A stretch of 64,000 nucleotides of DNA from Pseudorhodobacter antarcticus (GTDB taxonomy: Bacteria; Pseudomonadota; Alphaproteobacteria; Rhodobacterales; Rhodobacteraceae). The stretch spans positions 1-64,000 of the forward strand of contig CAMAYO010000006.1 of assembly GCA_945862465.1 (NCBI GenBank), in the 5' to 3' direction. Below, piece by piece: positions 1 to 8,841 of this stretch (position 1 is the stretch's first letter; each line of letters opens with the position of its first letter). A program made the translations under genes and the position numbers. Below the pieces are notes generated by a model. That model ran no database searches, was not told the origin of the DNA, and saw only the letters and a program-made list of their open reading frames with translations.

Positions 1-10
1 GTTGAAAGCG

Positions 11-295
11 TTACTTCAACTCAACTTCTACAAAGCTCATGGGGGCGGGGCCGTCGTTGACCACGTTATGCTCAACCCCTTCCATTCGGCGATAGGCCGT
101 GCCAGCAGGCACTAAGACCCGACGCGATCCGCCGCCCGGTTCTTCGAGCAGCATATGGCAATCGGTCACAGCGGTGATGACATAATCATGGCCGTGGCGA
201 TGCCAGCCGGTTTCCGCACCGGGGGCAAAGTCAAAACGGGTGACGATCACGCGGTCATCGGCGACAAGTTGGGTGGCGGTGCATTGCGGGCGCAT
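11..295 (-). CDS. Small cupin-domain protein
   Basis: A 94-residue single-domain cupin. The metal-binding pattern is visible in the first half as GWHRHGHDYVITAV (about residues 30-43), with a later conserved histidine in GVEHNVVN (about residue 73-80). The whole protein is one small beta-barrel, which is the usual length for this type. The ATG at 293-295 is preceded by GGAGAA at good spacing. It diverges from the TetR-type regulator on the other strand with about 130 bp between starts, so that regulator may control it. The substrate is unknown; cupins of this size are often sugar, amino-acid or small-molecule binding proteins or regulators. I am sure of the fold, not of the role. Confidence 0.75.
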   Translation of the reverse strand: MRPQCTATQLVADDRVIVTRFDFAPGAETGWHRHGHDYVITAVTDCHMLLEEPGGGSRRVLVPAGTAYRRMEGVEHNVVNDGPAPMSFVEVELK

Positions 296-423
296 GGGGT
301 TCTCCGAATGGGATGGCCTTTGATAAGGCGCGCGGCCCCTTGCCGCCAGCCCCCATCACAAACCTGTTTGCATCTGGCGCGCTTTTGCGGAACGCTAAAT
401 CTACAGGGCACAAACAGGACCCC

Positions 424-1029
424 ATGCTGAAACCCAAAACACGCATCCAAGAACGCAACAGCCGCGCCATTCTAGAGGCGGGGTTAGAGGTTTTTGCCCA
501 GCAAGGATATCGCGGCGCAACCTTGGATGAAATTGCCGTGGTGGCGGGCCTGTCAAAACCCAACCTGCTTTACTACTTCCCGTCCAAAGATGCCGTCTAT
601 GCGGCCATTCTGTCGCGGCAGTTGGAAACATGGCTGGATCCTTTGCGTATGATAGACCCCGCGGGCGACCCTGTGGAGGAAATGCTGGCCTATGTGCGGC
701 GCAAGCTGGAACTTTCGCGGGATTATCCGCGCGAAAGTAGGCTTTTTGCGAATGAGGTGCTGCAAGGTGCCTCTCGCCTGCTGGCAGGGATTGAAGGGCC
801 GCTTAAATCGCTGGTCGATGAAAAGGCCGCCGTCTTGCAGGGCTGGATGGACGAGGGTCGCATTGCGAAGCTGCATCCCGTGCATCTGATTTTTTCGATC
901 TGGTCGCTCACCCAGCACTACGCCGATTTTGACGTGCAAGTCCGCGCCGTGCTGGGCACAGGTCATGATCCTTATGACGAGGCTGGCGCTTTTCTGGACC
1001 ATTTGTTCCGCAGAACCCTATCAGTCTAG
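424..1029 (+). CDS. TetR/AcrR family regulator, RutR-like
   Basis: A 201-residue TetR-family repressor. The N-terminal helix-turn-helix is visible as ILEAGLEVFAQQGYRGATLDEIA followed by GLSKPNLLYYFPSKDAVYAAIL (about residues 15-60). The C-terminal part (RESRLFANEVLQGASRL, then HPVHLIFSIWSLTQHYADFDVQV) resembles the ligand domain of RutR, the regulator of pyrimidine use. I chose the ATG at 424 because it gives the usual family start (MLKPKTRIQERN); an in-frame start at 313 would add 37 residues without similarity. No rut genes are in the window, so the RutR-like name describes sequence type only. Its likely target is the divergent cupin gene or itself. Confidence 0.85.
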   Translation: MLKPKTRIQERNSRAILEAGLEVFAQQGYRGATLDEIAVVAGLSKPNLLYYFPSKDAVYAAILSRQLETWLDPLRMIDPAGDPVEEMLAYVRRKLELSRDYPRESRLFANEVLQGASRLLAGIEGPLKSLVDEKAAVLQGWMDEGRIAKLHPVHLIFSIWSLTQHYADFDVQVRAVLGTGHDPYDEAGAFLDHLFRRTLSV

Positions 1030-1152
1030 CCCGAGCCAAAAACTGCCTTTTTGGTGGAACCTTGCCTGTTCGAAGGATCCCGCAAGGCATCGCTGGACGC
1101 GGCCCTGCGGCGGGTGTAGGCAGCGTTCGAAATAGGTCCACGGCCACAGGTC

Positions 1153-3105
1153 ATGAACGAACAAAACAGCACAGACGATCCGGTTTCTGCCAAAACCGAG
1201 CCCCACACTGCCCCTGCCGATACGGCGCAGCCCCATCATTCCACCCATGAAAAGCCAAAAAACTTCGGGAAACTGATGCTTGGCTGCATTGGCGTGGTTT
1301 ACGGCGACATCGGCACATCGCCGCTCTATGCGCTGCGAGAATCACTGCATGGTGCGGGGTGGGATGGCAAAGATGGGTCCGCTGTGCTGGGAATCGTCTC
1401 ACTGCTCCTTTGGACCTTGGTTCTGATCGTCACGCTCAAATACGTGATCTTGATCATGCGGGCCGACAACCGGGGCGAAGGTGGCACTTTGTCACTGGTG
1501 GCCTTGGTGCAGCAGGCGCTGAAGCGACGGCCAGGATGGCTGATTGCGATTGGCGTGGTGGGGATTTCGCTGTTCTTTGGCGATGCGATGATCACGCCTG
1601 CCATGTCAGTTCTGTCTGCCGTAGAAGGCATGGCGATCGTTGCCCCAAGCTTTTCGCCCTATGTGGTGCCCGCAACCGTTGGCATCATCATAGGTCTGTT
1701 CCTGTTCCAAGCCCAAGGCACCGAACGGGTCGCGATCCTGTTTGGACCGATCATGGTGGTTTGGTTCCTGACGATGGCGGGGCTTGGCGTGATGCATATC
1801 GGGGATAATGTCGGTATCCTTGCGGCCCTGAACCCCATCCATGCCCTTAGCTTTCTTGCAACCCACCAGTTGGGATCGTTCTTTATCTTGGGATCGGTTT
1901 TTCTAGCGGTCACGGGGGGCGAGGCACTCTATGCCGATATGGGCCACTTCGGCCGCAAACCTATCCGCTGGGCTTGGAGCCTTTTGGTCTTTCCGGCCCT
2001 TGCACTCAGCTATCTGGGACAAGGCGCCTTTGTTTTAAGCCACCCCGCAGCCGCCAGCGATCCATTCTTTCTAATGGCGCCCAAAGTGCTGCTTTTGCCC
2101 TTGGTCATCTTGGCCACGGCGGCGGCGGTGATCGCCTCACAGGCGGTGATCTCGGGGGCGTTTTCGATGATGCAACAGGCGGTCCAAATGGGCCTGCTGC
2201 CACGGCTTGAAATTCGCCACACCTCTGAAACGCAGCACGGCCAGATCTATATGCCGCGCGTCAATATGATCTTGATGCTGTCGGTCATCTGTCTCGTGAT
2301 CGCCTTTGGCTCATCCAGCAGACTGGCTTCGGCCTATGGCATTGCGGTCAGCGGTGATATGGTCATCACCACGATCTTGGCCTTCGTGCTGTTTTTGAAG
2401 GCGTGGAAGTGGCCCTTGATGGCGGTGATCGCGGTGATAGCGCCGATCCTGATCGTGGAGCTTCTGTTCTTGGGCGCAAACATGATGAAGCTGCATGACG
2501 GCGGCTATGTGCCCGTGGCGATTGCAGCGACCATGTGTGTGCTGATCTGGTCTTGGGTGCGCGGCACCAACCATGTGAAGCAAAAGGCAGCGGATTCGGC
2601 CATTTCGCTGGTCAAGCTGATCGCCATGCTGGATAAATCGCAACCCATGTCGGTGCCCGGCACGGCGGTGTTTTTGACGCAAGACCCAAACACCGCGCCC
2701 TCAGCCCTGCTGCACAACCTCAAACACAACCGCGTGCTGCACAGTCAGAACTTCATCGTCACCGTGACCGTGGCCAACACCCCCACCGTATCGGACGATA
2801 AGAAAGTCACGATCGAGCGTCTGTCGGATCGCTTCGTGCGCGTGGTGATGACGTTCGGCTATATGGAACGCCCCAACGTGCCGCGCGGCCTGTCGCTGGC
2901 GCGCAAACGTGGCGAGAAGTTCGACATCATGACGACGAGCTTCTTCTTGAACCGCCGCACCTTCCGCTCGGCCCGCAACCAAGGCCTGCCCTTGTGGCAA
3001 GAGCGCATCTTCATAGGCCTGTCCAAATCCGCCGCCGATGCTACGGCCTTCTACGGCCTGCCGTCGAACCGCGTGGTTGAGATGGGCCAGCAGATGACGA
3101 TCTAA
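1153..3105 (+). CDS. kup: Low-affinity potassium transport protein Kup
   Basis: A 650-residue inner-membrane K+ uptake protein of the KUP/HAK/KT family, thought to be a K+/H+ symporter. The family start of the membrane domain, LGCIGVVYGDIGTSPLYALRE (about residues 38-58), is intact. About twelve hydrophobic segments follow, ending near residue 460, and then a cytoplasmic C-terminal domain (VPGTAVFLTQDPNTAPSALLHNLKHN and onward). The length fits the bacterial family. The acidic N-terminal tail before residue 30 is variable in relatives. It stands alone, 123 bp after the TetR gene, with no clear operon partner. Confidence 0.95.
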   Translation: MNEQNSTDDPVSAKTEPHTAPADTAQPHHSTHEKPKNFGKLMLGCIGVVYGDIGTSPLYALRESLHGAGWDGKDGSAVLGIVSLLLWTLVLIVTLKYVILIMRADNRGEGGTLSLVALVQQALKRRPGWLIAIGVVGISLFFGDAMITPAMSVLSAVEGMAIVAPSFSPYVVPATVGIIIGLFLFQAQGTERVAILFGPIMVVWFLTMAGLGVMHIGDNVGILAALNPIHALSFLATHQLGSFFILGSVFLAVTGGEALYADMGHFGRKPIRWAWSLLVFPALALSYLGQGAFVLSHPAAASDPFFLMAPKVLLLPLVILATAAAVIASQAVISGAFSMMQQAVQMGLLPRLEIRHTSETQHGQIYMPRVNMILMLSVICLVIAFGSSSRLASAYGIAVSGDMVITTILAFVLFLKAWKWPLMAVIAVIAPILIVELLFLGANMMKLHDGGYVPVAIAATMCVLIWSWVRGTNHVKQKAADSAISLVKLIAMLDKSQPMSVPGTAVFLTQDPNTAPSALLHNLKHNRVLHSQNFIVTVTVANTPTVSDDKKVTIERLSDRFVRVVMTFGYMERPNVPRGLSLARKRGEKFDIMTTSFFLNRRTFRSARNQGLPLWQERIFIGLSKSAADATAFYGLPSNRVVEMGQQMTI

Positions 3106-3135
3106 AGCCAAGGAGCGCGGCGGCGGTTGGGGGCT

Positions 3136-3951
3136 TTAGGGGGTGGGATTGTCGCGCTTATAGATCCAGTCGTGGTCGGGATCATTGGCAAAGCGCCATT
3201 TCCGCAAGGGGCCTGCCATAACGTTCAGGTAGTACATCTCATAGCCATAGGGCGCGCCGCAGGGGTGGTGGCCTTTGGGGACCAAGGTGACGTCATGATT
3301 TTTGACGGCCAAGGTTTCATCCAGACTGCCATCTTCCGTGTAAACGCGCTGAACCCCAAAGCCTTGGGCCGGGTTCAAGCGGTGGTAATAGGTTTCTTCC
3401 AGATAGGTCATGCGGGGAAAGTCATCCTCGTCATGGCGGTGACTGGGGTAAGACGACCAGTTGCCTTGCGGGGTGAACACTTCCGTCACCAGCAACGATC
3501 CCGCAACATCGCGGCCTTCCATCGCGATGTTGTTGACAAAGCGGGTGTTGGCCCCCGTGCCGCGGGGCAGCATAGAGATGCCATCAGGACCCAAACGGCG
3601 GGCTGGGTAATTGCCTTTCGCGGGGGCGGCGCAGACAGCAAGCGTGCAGGCCGTGGTCGCGACGGCGTTCCACGCGACACCGCCGGGCAGGTAGACACAA
3701 TGTGGCGGGGTTTTTTCAAACACACTCATCCGCTCGCCCATCTCGCCAAAATCTTGGCCAGCGCCCGTGATATGCGCTTTGCCTTCGACCAGCACCAAGA
3801 TGACCTCGCGATCCCGTGTCACTTCGGCCGCACTCTGGCCCGCCTGCAACCGATAAAGGCCAAAGCCCACATAGGACCAGCCCGCCGATTGGGCGGTGAT
3901 GTCATGTACCTTGCCATGAGTGCCAGTTGGTTTTCGCAGCAAATGTGACAT
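3136..3951 (-). CDS. iolB: 5-deoxy-glucuronate isomerase IolB
   Basis: A 271-residue cupin-type isomerase that converts 5-deoxy-D-glucuronate to 5-dehydro-2-deoxy-D-gluconate (DKG) in myo-inositol breakdown. Family motifs are present: SYPSHRHDEDDFPRMTYLEETYYHRLNPAQGFG in the middle and LVPKGHHPCGAPYGYEMYYLNVMAG near the C-terminus. The ATG at 3949-3951 gives the standard start MSHLLRKPTG and has AAAGGG upstream; a longer in-frame start at 4026 would overlap iolD and adds nothing conserved. It is the last gene of the iolC-iolD-iolB operon, 37 bp after iolD. The product is the substrate of the kinase encoded by iolC. Confidence 0.95.
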   Translation of the reverse strand: MSHLLRKPTGTHGKVHDITAQSAGWSYVGFGLYRLQAGQSAAEVTRDREVILVLVEGKAHITGAGQDFGEMGERMSVFEKTPPHCVYLPGGVAWNAVATTACTLAVCAAPAKGNYPARRLGPDGISMLPRGTGANTRFVNNIAMEGRDVAGSLLVTEVFTPQGNWSSYPSHRHDEDDFPRMTYLEETYYHRLNPAQGFGVQRVYTEDGSLDETLAVKNHDVTLVPKGHHPCGAPYGYEMYYLNVMAGPLRKWRFANDPDHDWIYKRDNPTP

Positions 3952-3988
3952 GGCATAACCCTTTCTAGGTGGACAAACCTTTGGCAGC

Positions 3989-5815
3989 TTACCGCACCAA
4001 GGCTTGCTTTGCCGCACCCTTTGCAAAGGCGGTACGGGCGGCGTTCACTTCGGGGCGCACGGAAACTTCGGGCACGGCCACCTCCCACCAACTGCCTCCG
4101 CCACCGGTGCCGGGCATGGGATCCGTGTCGATCACGATGACGGTCGGGATCTTGGCCGATTTGGCCGCTTGCATGGCGGTTTCCAGTTCTGGCACCGATG
4201 CCGCTTTTACCACATTTGCCCCCATAGACCCCGCATGAGCGACAAAGTCGATGTTGGCGGCATTCACATGATAGCTGTCATCCAACAAGTTGTTGAACGG
4301 CGCACCACCGGTGGCTTTTTGCAGCCGGTTGATACAGCCAAAGCCACGATTGTCGGTCAAAACCACGGTAAAGGGCACGCCCATCATCGCGGCCGTGGCA
4401 AGCTCGCTGTTGGCCATCATATAGGACCCGTCGCCCACCATGCAGATCACATCCGCCTCGGGCCGAGCGAGTTTCACGCCCATCGCCCCTGCAATTTCGT
4501 AGCCCATGCAGGAAAATCCGTATTCCATGTGATAGCCGCCCTTGGCGGTGCGCAAAAGCGTGTGCAAGGCGCCGGGCATGGTGCCAGCCGCACTCATCAC
4601 AACCGAACTTGTGCCCGTGTTGCGCTGCACAGCCCCAATCACTTGCGCATCGGTGGGCAACTGATTGCTCGCGGGCAGGGCAGTCAGGCCATCGACGGTC
4701 ACAAACCACGCATCGCGGGCAGCAAAGTCAGGGTCAGCAAAACGGGTGGAGCCTAGAGCGCGAGAAATCTTTTCCAGCGCCACTTTGGCGTCAGACACCA
4801 ACCCCATCGCCCCGCGCTTTGCGGCGTCATAGCCATGCACGTTGATCGACAGAATCTTGCGGCCTGGGGCGGAAAAGACCGTCCACGACCCCGTGGTGAA
4901 ATCGGAAAAGCGGGTGCCTATGCCAATCACCAAATCAGCTTCCGCAGCCAACTGGTTGCCGCAGCCGGTGCCGGTGACACCGGGCGTGCCGAAATGCAGC
5001 TTTTCACCGCCGTCGACAGCGCCTTTGCCGGCTTGGGTTTCCACCAAGGGGATGTTGTGGGTGCGGGCAAAGTCCAGCAGAGCCTGCTGCGCGCCAGAAT
5101 ACAACACGCCGCCGCCTGCCACGATCAGGGGCTTTTTCGCCCCTTTGATCGCAGCGACAGCCGCCGCCAACTCGCGGGCATCAGGTTCGGGGCGGGAAAC
5201 GTACCAGACCTTAGGATCAAAGAATTCAACGGGGTAATCATAAGCCTCGGCCTGCGTGTCTTGGCAAAAGGCCAACGTCACGGGGCCGCAATTGGCGGGG
5301 TCAGTCATCACCCGCAGGGCGCGGGGCAAGGCCGTCAGCAGATGTTCGGGGCGGCTGATGCGGTCGAAATAACGGCTGACGGGGCGGAAACAATCATTGG
5401 CTGAAACTGTGCCATCGTCAAAATCCTCAACCTGTTGCAGCACAGGGTCGGGCGCGCGGCTGGCAAAGACATCGCCCGGAATGAAAAGCACAGGCACCCG
5501 GTTCACATGGGCCAAGGCCGCCGCCGTGACCATATTGGTAGCCCCCGGCCCGATCGACGAGGTGACAGCCATCGCCCGCTTGCGGTTCATGGTTTTGGCA
5601 TAAGCTATGGCGGTATGAGCCATGGTTTGCTCGTTTTGGCCGCGCCATGTGGGCAAGGCAGCCCCAATACCGTGCAACGCCTCCCCAAGACCTGCAACGT
5701 TGCCGTGGCCGAAGATCGCCCAGACACCTGCAATGAAAGGCTCACCCTCTTCCGTCATCTGAACGGACAGCCATTTGACCATGGCTTGGGCTGCGGTAAG
5801 GCGGATCGTTGTCAT
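3989..5815 (-). CDS. iolD: 3D-(3,5/4)-trihydroxycyclohexane-1,2-dione hydrolase IolD
   Basis: A 608-residue thiamin-diphosphate enzyme that opens the ring of 3D-trihydroxycyclohexane-1,2-dione to 5-deoxy-glucuronate. The N-terminal half shows the binding-fold features RKRAMAVTSSIGPGATNMVTAAA. The C-terminal ThDP motif GDGSYMMANSELATAAMMG then TDNRGFG starts near residue 461. The start overlaps the end of iolC by 4 bp (ATGA), which suggests translational coupling. The Rhodobacteraceae operon often has iolE between iolD and iolB; here iolB follows directly, so the dehydratase must be encoded elsewhere. Confidence 0.96.
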   Translation of the reverse strand: MTTIRLTAAQAMVKWLSVQMTEEGEPFIAGVWAIFGHGNVAGLGEALHGIGAALPTWRGQNEQTMAHTAIAYAKTMNRKRAMAVTSSIGPGATNMVTAAALAHVNRVPVLFIPGDVFASRAPDPVLQQVEDFDDGTVSANDCFRPVSRYFDRISRPEHLLTALPRALRVMTDPANCGPVTLAFCQDTQAEAYDYPVEFFDPKVWYVSRPEPDARELAAAVAAIKGAKKPLIVAGGGVLYSGAQQALLDFARTHNIPLVETQAGKGAVDGGEKLHFGTPGVTGTGCGNQLAAEADLVIGIGTRFSDFTTGSWTVFSAPGRKILSINVHGYDAAKRGAMGLVSDAKVALEKISRALGSTRFADPDFAARDAWFVTVDGLTALPASNQLPTDAQVIGAVQRNTGTSSVVMSAAGTMPGALHTLLRTAKGGYHMEYGFSCMGYEIAGAMGVKLARPEADVICMVGDGSYMMANSELATAAMMGVPFTVVLTDNRGFGCINRLQKATGGAPFNNLLDDSYHVNAANIDFVAHAGSMGANVVKAASVPELETAMQAAKSAKIPTVIVIDTDPMPGTGGGGSWWEVAVPEVSVRPEVNAARTAFAKGAAKQALVR

Positions 5816-7719
5816 TCTGCTGCTCCCTGTCCCTTGCGGGCATCATCCCAATATCCCACCAAGCGGCGGTAATTGGCGGCCATAGTGGCGACCGCCGTGG
5901 CATCATCTAACTTGCCCGCAATCCAATCGCGCCCAACATCGGCATGGATCGTGCGGCCCACGGCAAAGCCCTTCACCAAGGGGAAGGGCGCCGCCAAACT
6001 GAACGAGGCGGCAAGTTCCGCTTCGGTTTGGCCCAGACCCAGAATGACAATGCCCTGAACATAGGGATCATTCGCCTCGATTGCGGCACAGGTGGCGGCC
6101 CAAGCCTCGGTCGTTTGCATGGGTTCCAGCTTCCACCAATCGGGGAAGACGCCGATGTCATACCAACGCTGGATCAGGCGCGCGTTGGTCAGATCATCGA
6201 CCGGCCCAACCTTGGAAGGGATGATTTCCAACAGCATCTCCAGCCGATTGCGCCGACAAGCGGCGAAAAGGCGGGTAACCGTGTCTTCTTGGACGGCGCG
6301 CATCTCTTCAGTGTCATCAGGATGGCAAAAACACAAAACCTTGACGATATGTTCCAAGGGCCATTCCGACAGGCCACCGAAGTCGGGGCCAATCTCGGGT
6401 TCTAGCGTTAAGGGGCGCGAGGTGGGCCATTCCACCGGACGCCCGATCCAAAGCCCCTGCCCTGCCGCGCGATAAAGCGCCGTGCGCCCAAGGCGGCTGT
6501 CGCACAAAAGACCAAAGCCTTCACGGCCCTGCGCCACAGCTTGCGTTGCATCAAGGCAAAGCTCTTTAAAGGCCGAAATCTTGTCGGGCGTGGCACCGGG
6601 CAAATCCTCAAGCTGGATGCGGTGGTCATAGGCAAAGGCCTTCACCTCGCCGCAAACTTTGCGGCGGTTGGTGGCCCAATGCACCTGCTCCAGCGCCAAA
6701 TCCTTGCGCAAAGCCTTGTTCACGATGCCACGCTTTAGGAAAAACTGCATCTCCTCCCACGAGGGATAGGCCGGCGTGCAGCCGTGCCGAGATACAGCAA
6801 AAGCGCCGCAGACATTGGCATATTTCAGCGCCGTGGGCCAAGGTTCATCATCCAGCCAGCCTTTAAGCAATCCCGACATAAAGCCGTCGCCCGCGCCCAA
6901 AACGTTAAAAACCTCAATGGAAAAACCGGGGCCTGTCTGGCCATCTTCCAAGCGATCGGGAACAGCGCCGGTAAAGGCCACAGCCCCCATAGGGCCGCGC
7001 TTGCAAACCAAGGTCGCTTTCGACACCGCCCGAACAGCCCGTAGGGCGGCGATGGTGTCGGTGGTGCCGCCGGCAATATGAAACTCTTCCTCTGTGCCCA
7101 CAATCAGGTCAAAGAAATGCAAAGTCTGCTGCAACTTGGCCGTTACCTGCGCGCTTTCGATAAAGCGGCTTTCGCCGTCACCATGCCCCGCAAGGCCCCA
7201 AAGGTTGGGGCGATAGTCGATGTCCAACGCGGTGCGCGCGCCGTGCTTGCGCGCCAAAGTCAGGGCTTTCAGCACCGCGGCTTCGGTCTTGGGGTGCGAC
7301 AGATGCGTGCCTGTGGCGACGACCGAACGCGACTGGGCGATGAAGTCCTCTTCTATGTCATCTTCACACAGAGCCATGTCGGCGCAGTTTTCGCGGTAGA
7401 AGATCAAGGGAAATTGCTTTTCATCGCGAATGCCCAGCAAGACCAGCGCTGTAAGCCGTTCCGGGTCGGTTTTTACACCACGCGTATCCACGCCTTCCTT
7501 GGCCAGTTCTTCCAAGATAAAGCGTCCCATGTGTTCGTTGCCAACCCGCGTGATCAGCGCCGATTTCAGCCCCAAACGCGCCGTGCCCGTGGCCATGTTG
7601 GTGGGTGATCCGCCGACATATTTCTGGAAAGAGGCCATATCTTCCAACCGCCCGCCGACCTGCGCGCCATAAAGATCCACCGAGGATCGGCCAATCGTGA
7701 TGACATCAAGGGTTTTCAT
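5812..7719 (-). CDS. iolC: IolC: 5-dehydro-2-deoxygluconokinase fused to DUF2090 domain
   Basis: A 635-residue two-domain protein. The N-terminal half (about 1-335) is a PfkB-family kinase: ITIGRSSVDLYGAQVGG at the start, VGGSPTNMATGTARLGL near residue 40, and the catalytic NVLGAGDGFMSGLLKGW near residue 275. It phosphorylates DKG. The C-terminal half (about 345-630) is the DUF2090 domain seen fused to IolC in many proteobacteria; it resembles a TIM-barrel aldolase and may act on the kinase product DKGP. The ATG at 7717-7719 is preceded by GGGAG. It is the first gene of the operon. The GGAA-N6-TTCC palindrome lies 57-70 bp upstream of the start. Confidence 0.94.
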   Translation of the reverse strand: MKTLDVITIGRSSVDLYGAQVGGRLEDMASFQKYVGGSPTNMATGTARLGLKSALITRVGNEHMGRFILEELAKEGVDTRGVKTDPERLTALVLLGIRDEKQFPLIFYRENCADMALCEDDIEEDFIAQSRSVVATGTHLSHPKTEAAVLKALTLARKHGARTALDIDYRPNLWGLAGHGDGESRFIESAQVTAKLQQTLHFFDLIVGTEEEFHIAGGTTDTIAALRAVRAVSKATLVCKRGPMGAVAFTGAVPDRLEDGQTGPGFSIEVFNVLGAGDGFMSGLLKGWLDDEPWPTALKYANVCGAFAVSRHGCTPAYPSWEEMQFFLKRGIVNKALRKDLALEQVHWATNRRKVCGEVKAFAYDHRIQLEDLPGATPDKISAFKELCLDATQAVAQGREGFGLLCDSRLGRTALYRAAGQGLWIGRPVEWPTSRPLTLEPEIGPDFGGLSEWPLEHIVKVLCFCHPDDTEEMRAVQEDTVTRLFAACRRNRLEMLLEIIPSKVGPVDDLTNARLIQRWYDIGVFPDWWKLEPMQTTEAWAATCAAIEANDPYVQGIVILGLGQTEAELAASFSLAAPFPLVKGFAVGRTIHADVGRDWIAGKLDDATAVATMAANYRRLVGYWDDARKGQGAAE

Positions 7720-7771
7720 GGCCAAGGCTCCCAAATCAGCGCAGGGCCAAGACTCAGGGGCCGGACTGCAA

Positions 7772-7793
7772 TTTTGGAATTTTTATTCCAAAA
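7772..7793. promoter_or_regulatory. Candidate IolR operator upstream of iolC
   Basis: This is a perfect 22-bp palindrome with arms TTTTGGAAT and ATTCCAAAA around TTTT. Its core is GGAA-N6-TTCC at 7776-7789. It lies 53 bp upstream of iolC and 33 bp beyond the stop of the RpiR-type regulator gene. The same core occurs upstream of the regulator gene. GGAA-N6-TTCC is the motif reported for the RpiR-type IolR of Sinorhizobium, so repressor binding here is the simplest reading. Confidence 0.7.
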
Positions 7794-7825
7794 ATCCAGC
7801 GATGGCAAAGGGTTTTCTTACCCCC

Positions 7826-8680
7826 TTAACTGCCCCGCGCCGATCCAACGGCCACGGCGAGGGCAATAGCCATCGCAATCGTGGCTGACAAGGACCTAAA
7901 TGCGCCGAAGTCCACTTCTGGCACAGTCAAAATCGCATCCGAAAAGCGCACCAAAGGCGATGTCATCCGATCTGTCAGCGCCACCACCGGCAAGCCGCGC
8001 GCCTTGGCGTCTTGGGCCAATGTAAGGGTTTCTTCCGAATAGGGTGCAAAGGTAATGGCCAAAACCGCATCATTGGGGCGTAGGGCGAACCGGTGATCCA
8101 ATTTGCCCACGCCGTCATGCAGCATGGCGGGAACTGACATTTTTTCAAAGACATAGGCCAGATAACTTGCCACTGGAAAGGCGCGGCGTAGTCCCACAAC
8201 ATGAACCGTATCCGCCCCCGCCAGCACGGCAACTGCCTGCTGCAACGCCACTTCATCGGCCGATTTTGCCAAAGCTTCCAGCGATTGCCGCCCCGCTTCG
8301 ATAAACTCGGCCAAAAGCGCTGTGGGGCTGCCAGCGCCACCCTCTTTCAGGTTTTTCAACCGCGTCGAATAATCGGGCCAACCGGGGCTGTAAGCTTCGC
8401 GAAACAGGCGCTGCATCTCGGAAAAACCTGAAAATCCCAAGATCTGACAAAACCGCATCACGGCCGAGGGCGGCACATCGGCGCCTGTCGCCAGCTCTGC
8501 CACGGTGGACACGGCGATGCGGTCGGTGTTGGCGGCGATGTAATCGGCGCATTGCCGCAGGCGGCGGGGCAAATCGTCTAAGATATCGGCCAAACGCGTC
8601 CGAAATTCGTCGACCGAGGCGGGGGGGCCTGTGATCTCGTCGGGCAAGTCGTCGGTCTGGGGCGGATGAGTTTGGTCCAT
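7826..8680 (-). CDS. iolR: RpiR/MurR-family regulator, probable IolR
   Basis: A 284-residue regulator with an N-terminal HTH_6 domain (about 20-95; ADVPPSAVMRFCQILGFSGFSEMQRLFRE) and a C-terminal SIS sugar-phosphate-binding domain (about 130-265; VHVVGLRRAFPVASYLAYVFEKM, then AITFAPYSEETLTLAQDAKARGLPVVALTD). I chose the ATG at 8678-8680, which has GGAAAG upstream; a TTG at 8731 would run through a palindrome and is less likely. It is transcribed towards iolC in the same direction. The two GGAA-N6-TTCC palindromes flank this gene, which fits an autoregulated repressor of the iol operon. The inducer is probably a phosphorylated inositol intermediate (family knowledge). Confidence 0.85.
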   Translation of the reverse strand: MDQTHPPQTDDLPDEITGPPASVDEFRTRLADILDDLPRRLRQCADYIAANTDRIAVSTVAELATGADVPPSAVMRFCQILGFSGFSEMQRLFREAYSPGWPDYSTRLKNLKEGGAGSPTALLAEFIEAGRQSLEALAKSADEVALQQAVAVLAGADTVHVVGLRRAFPVASYLAYVFEKMSVPAMLHDGVGKLDHRFALRPNDAVLAITFAPYSEETLTLAQDAKARGLPVVALTDRMTSPLVRFSDAILTVPEVDFGAFRSLSATIAMAIALAVAVGSARGS

Positions 8681-8715
8681 TGGCTTTCCGTTCTGATGCC
8701 CAAGGCTAGCAGTCT

Positions 8716-8729
8716 GGAACGAATATTCC
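8716..8729. promoter_or_regulatory. Candidate IolR operator upstream of the rpiR-type gene
   Basis: The sequence TGGAA-N6-TTCCA spans 8715-8730, with core GGAA-N6-TTCC at 8716-8729. It is 36-49 bp upstream of the regulator's ATG and about 110 bp from the divergent flavin oxidoreductase gene. It has the same spacing as the site before iolC but different central bases, which supports it as an autoregulatory site. Confidence 0.6.
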
Positions 8730-8841
8730 AAGCCTAATGCACAACGCCAGCAATCCCTTGCCCATGCCTTGCGCGCCGAGGCCCCTTTTCAAACAGGGCG
8801 CGCTGATCTAGGCCAAGGCAACAGACCTGAAAGGCTTGATC

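Noticed and set aside
3127-3948. Long plus-strand frame (273 codons) opposite iolB
   Set aside because: It is antisense to iolB; iolB carries all family motifs and the frame has no recognisable domain. High GC content makes such antisense frames common here.
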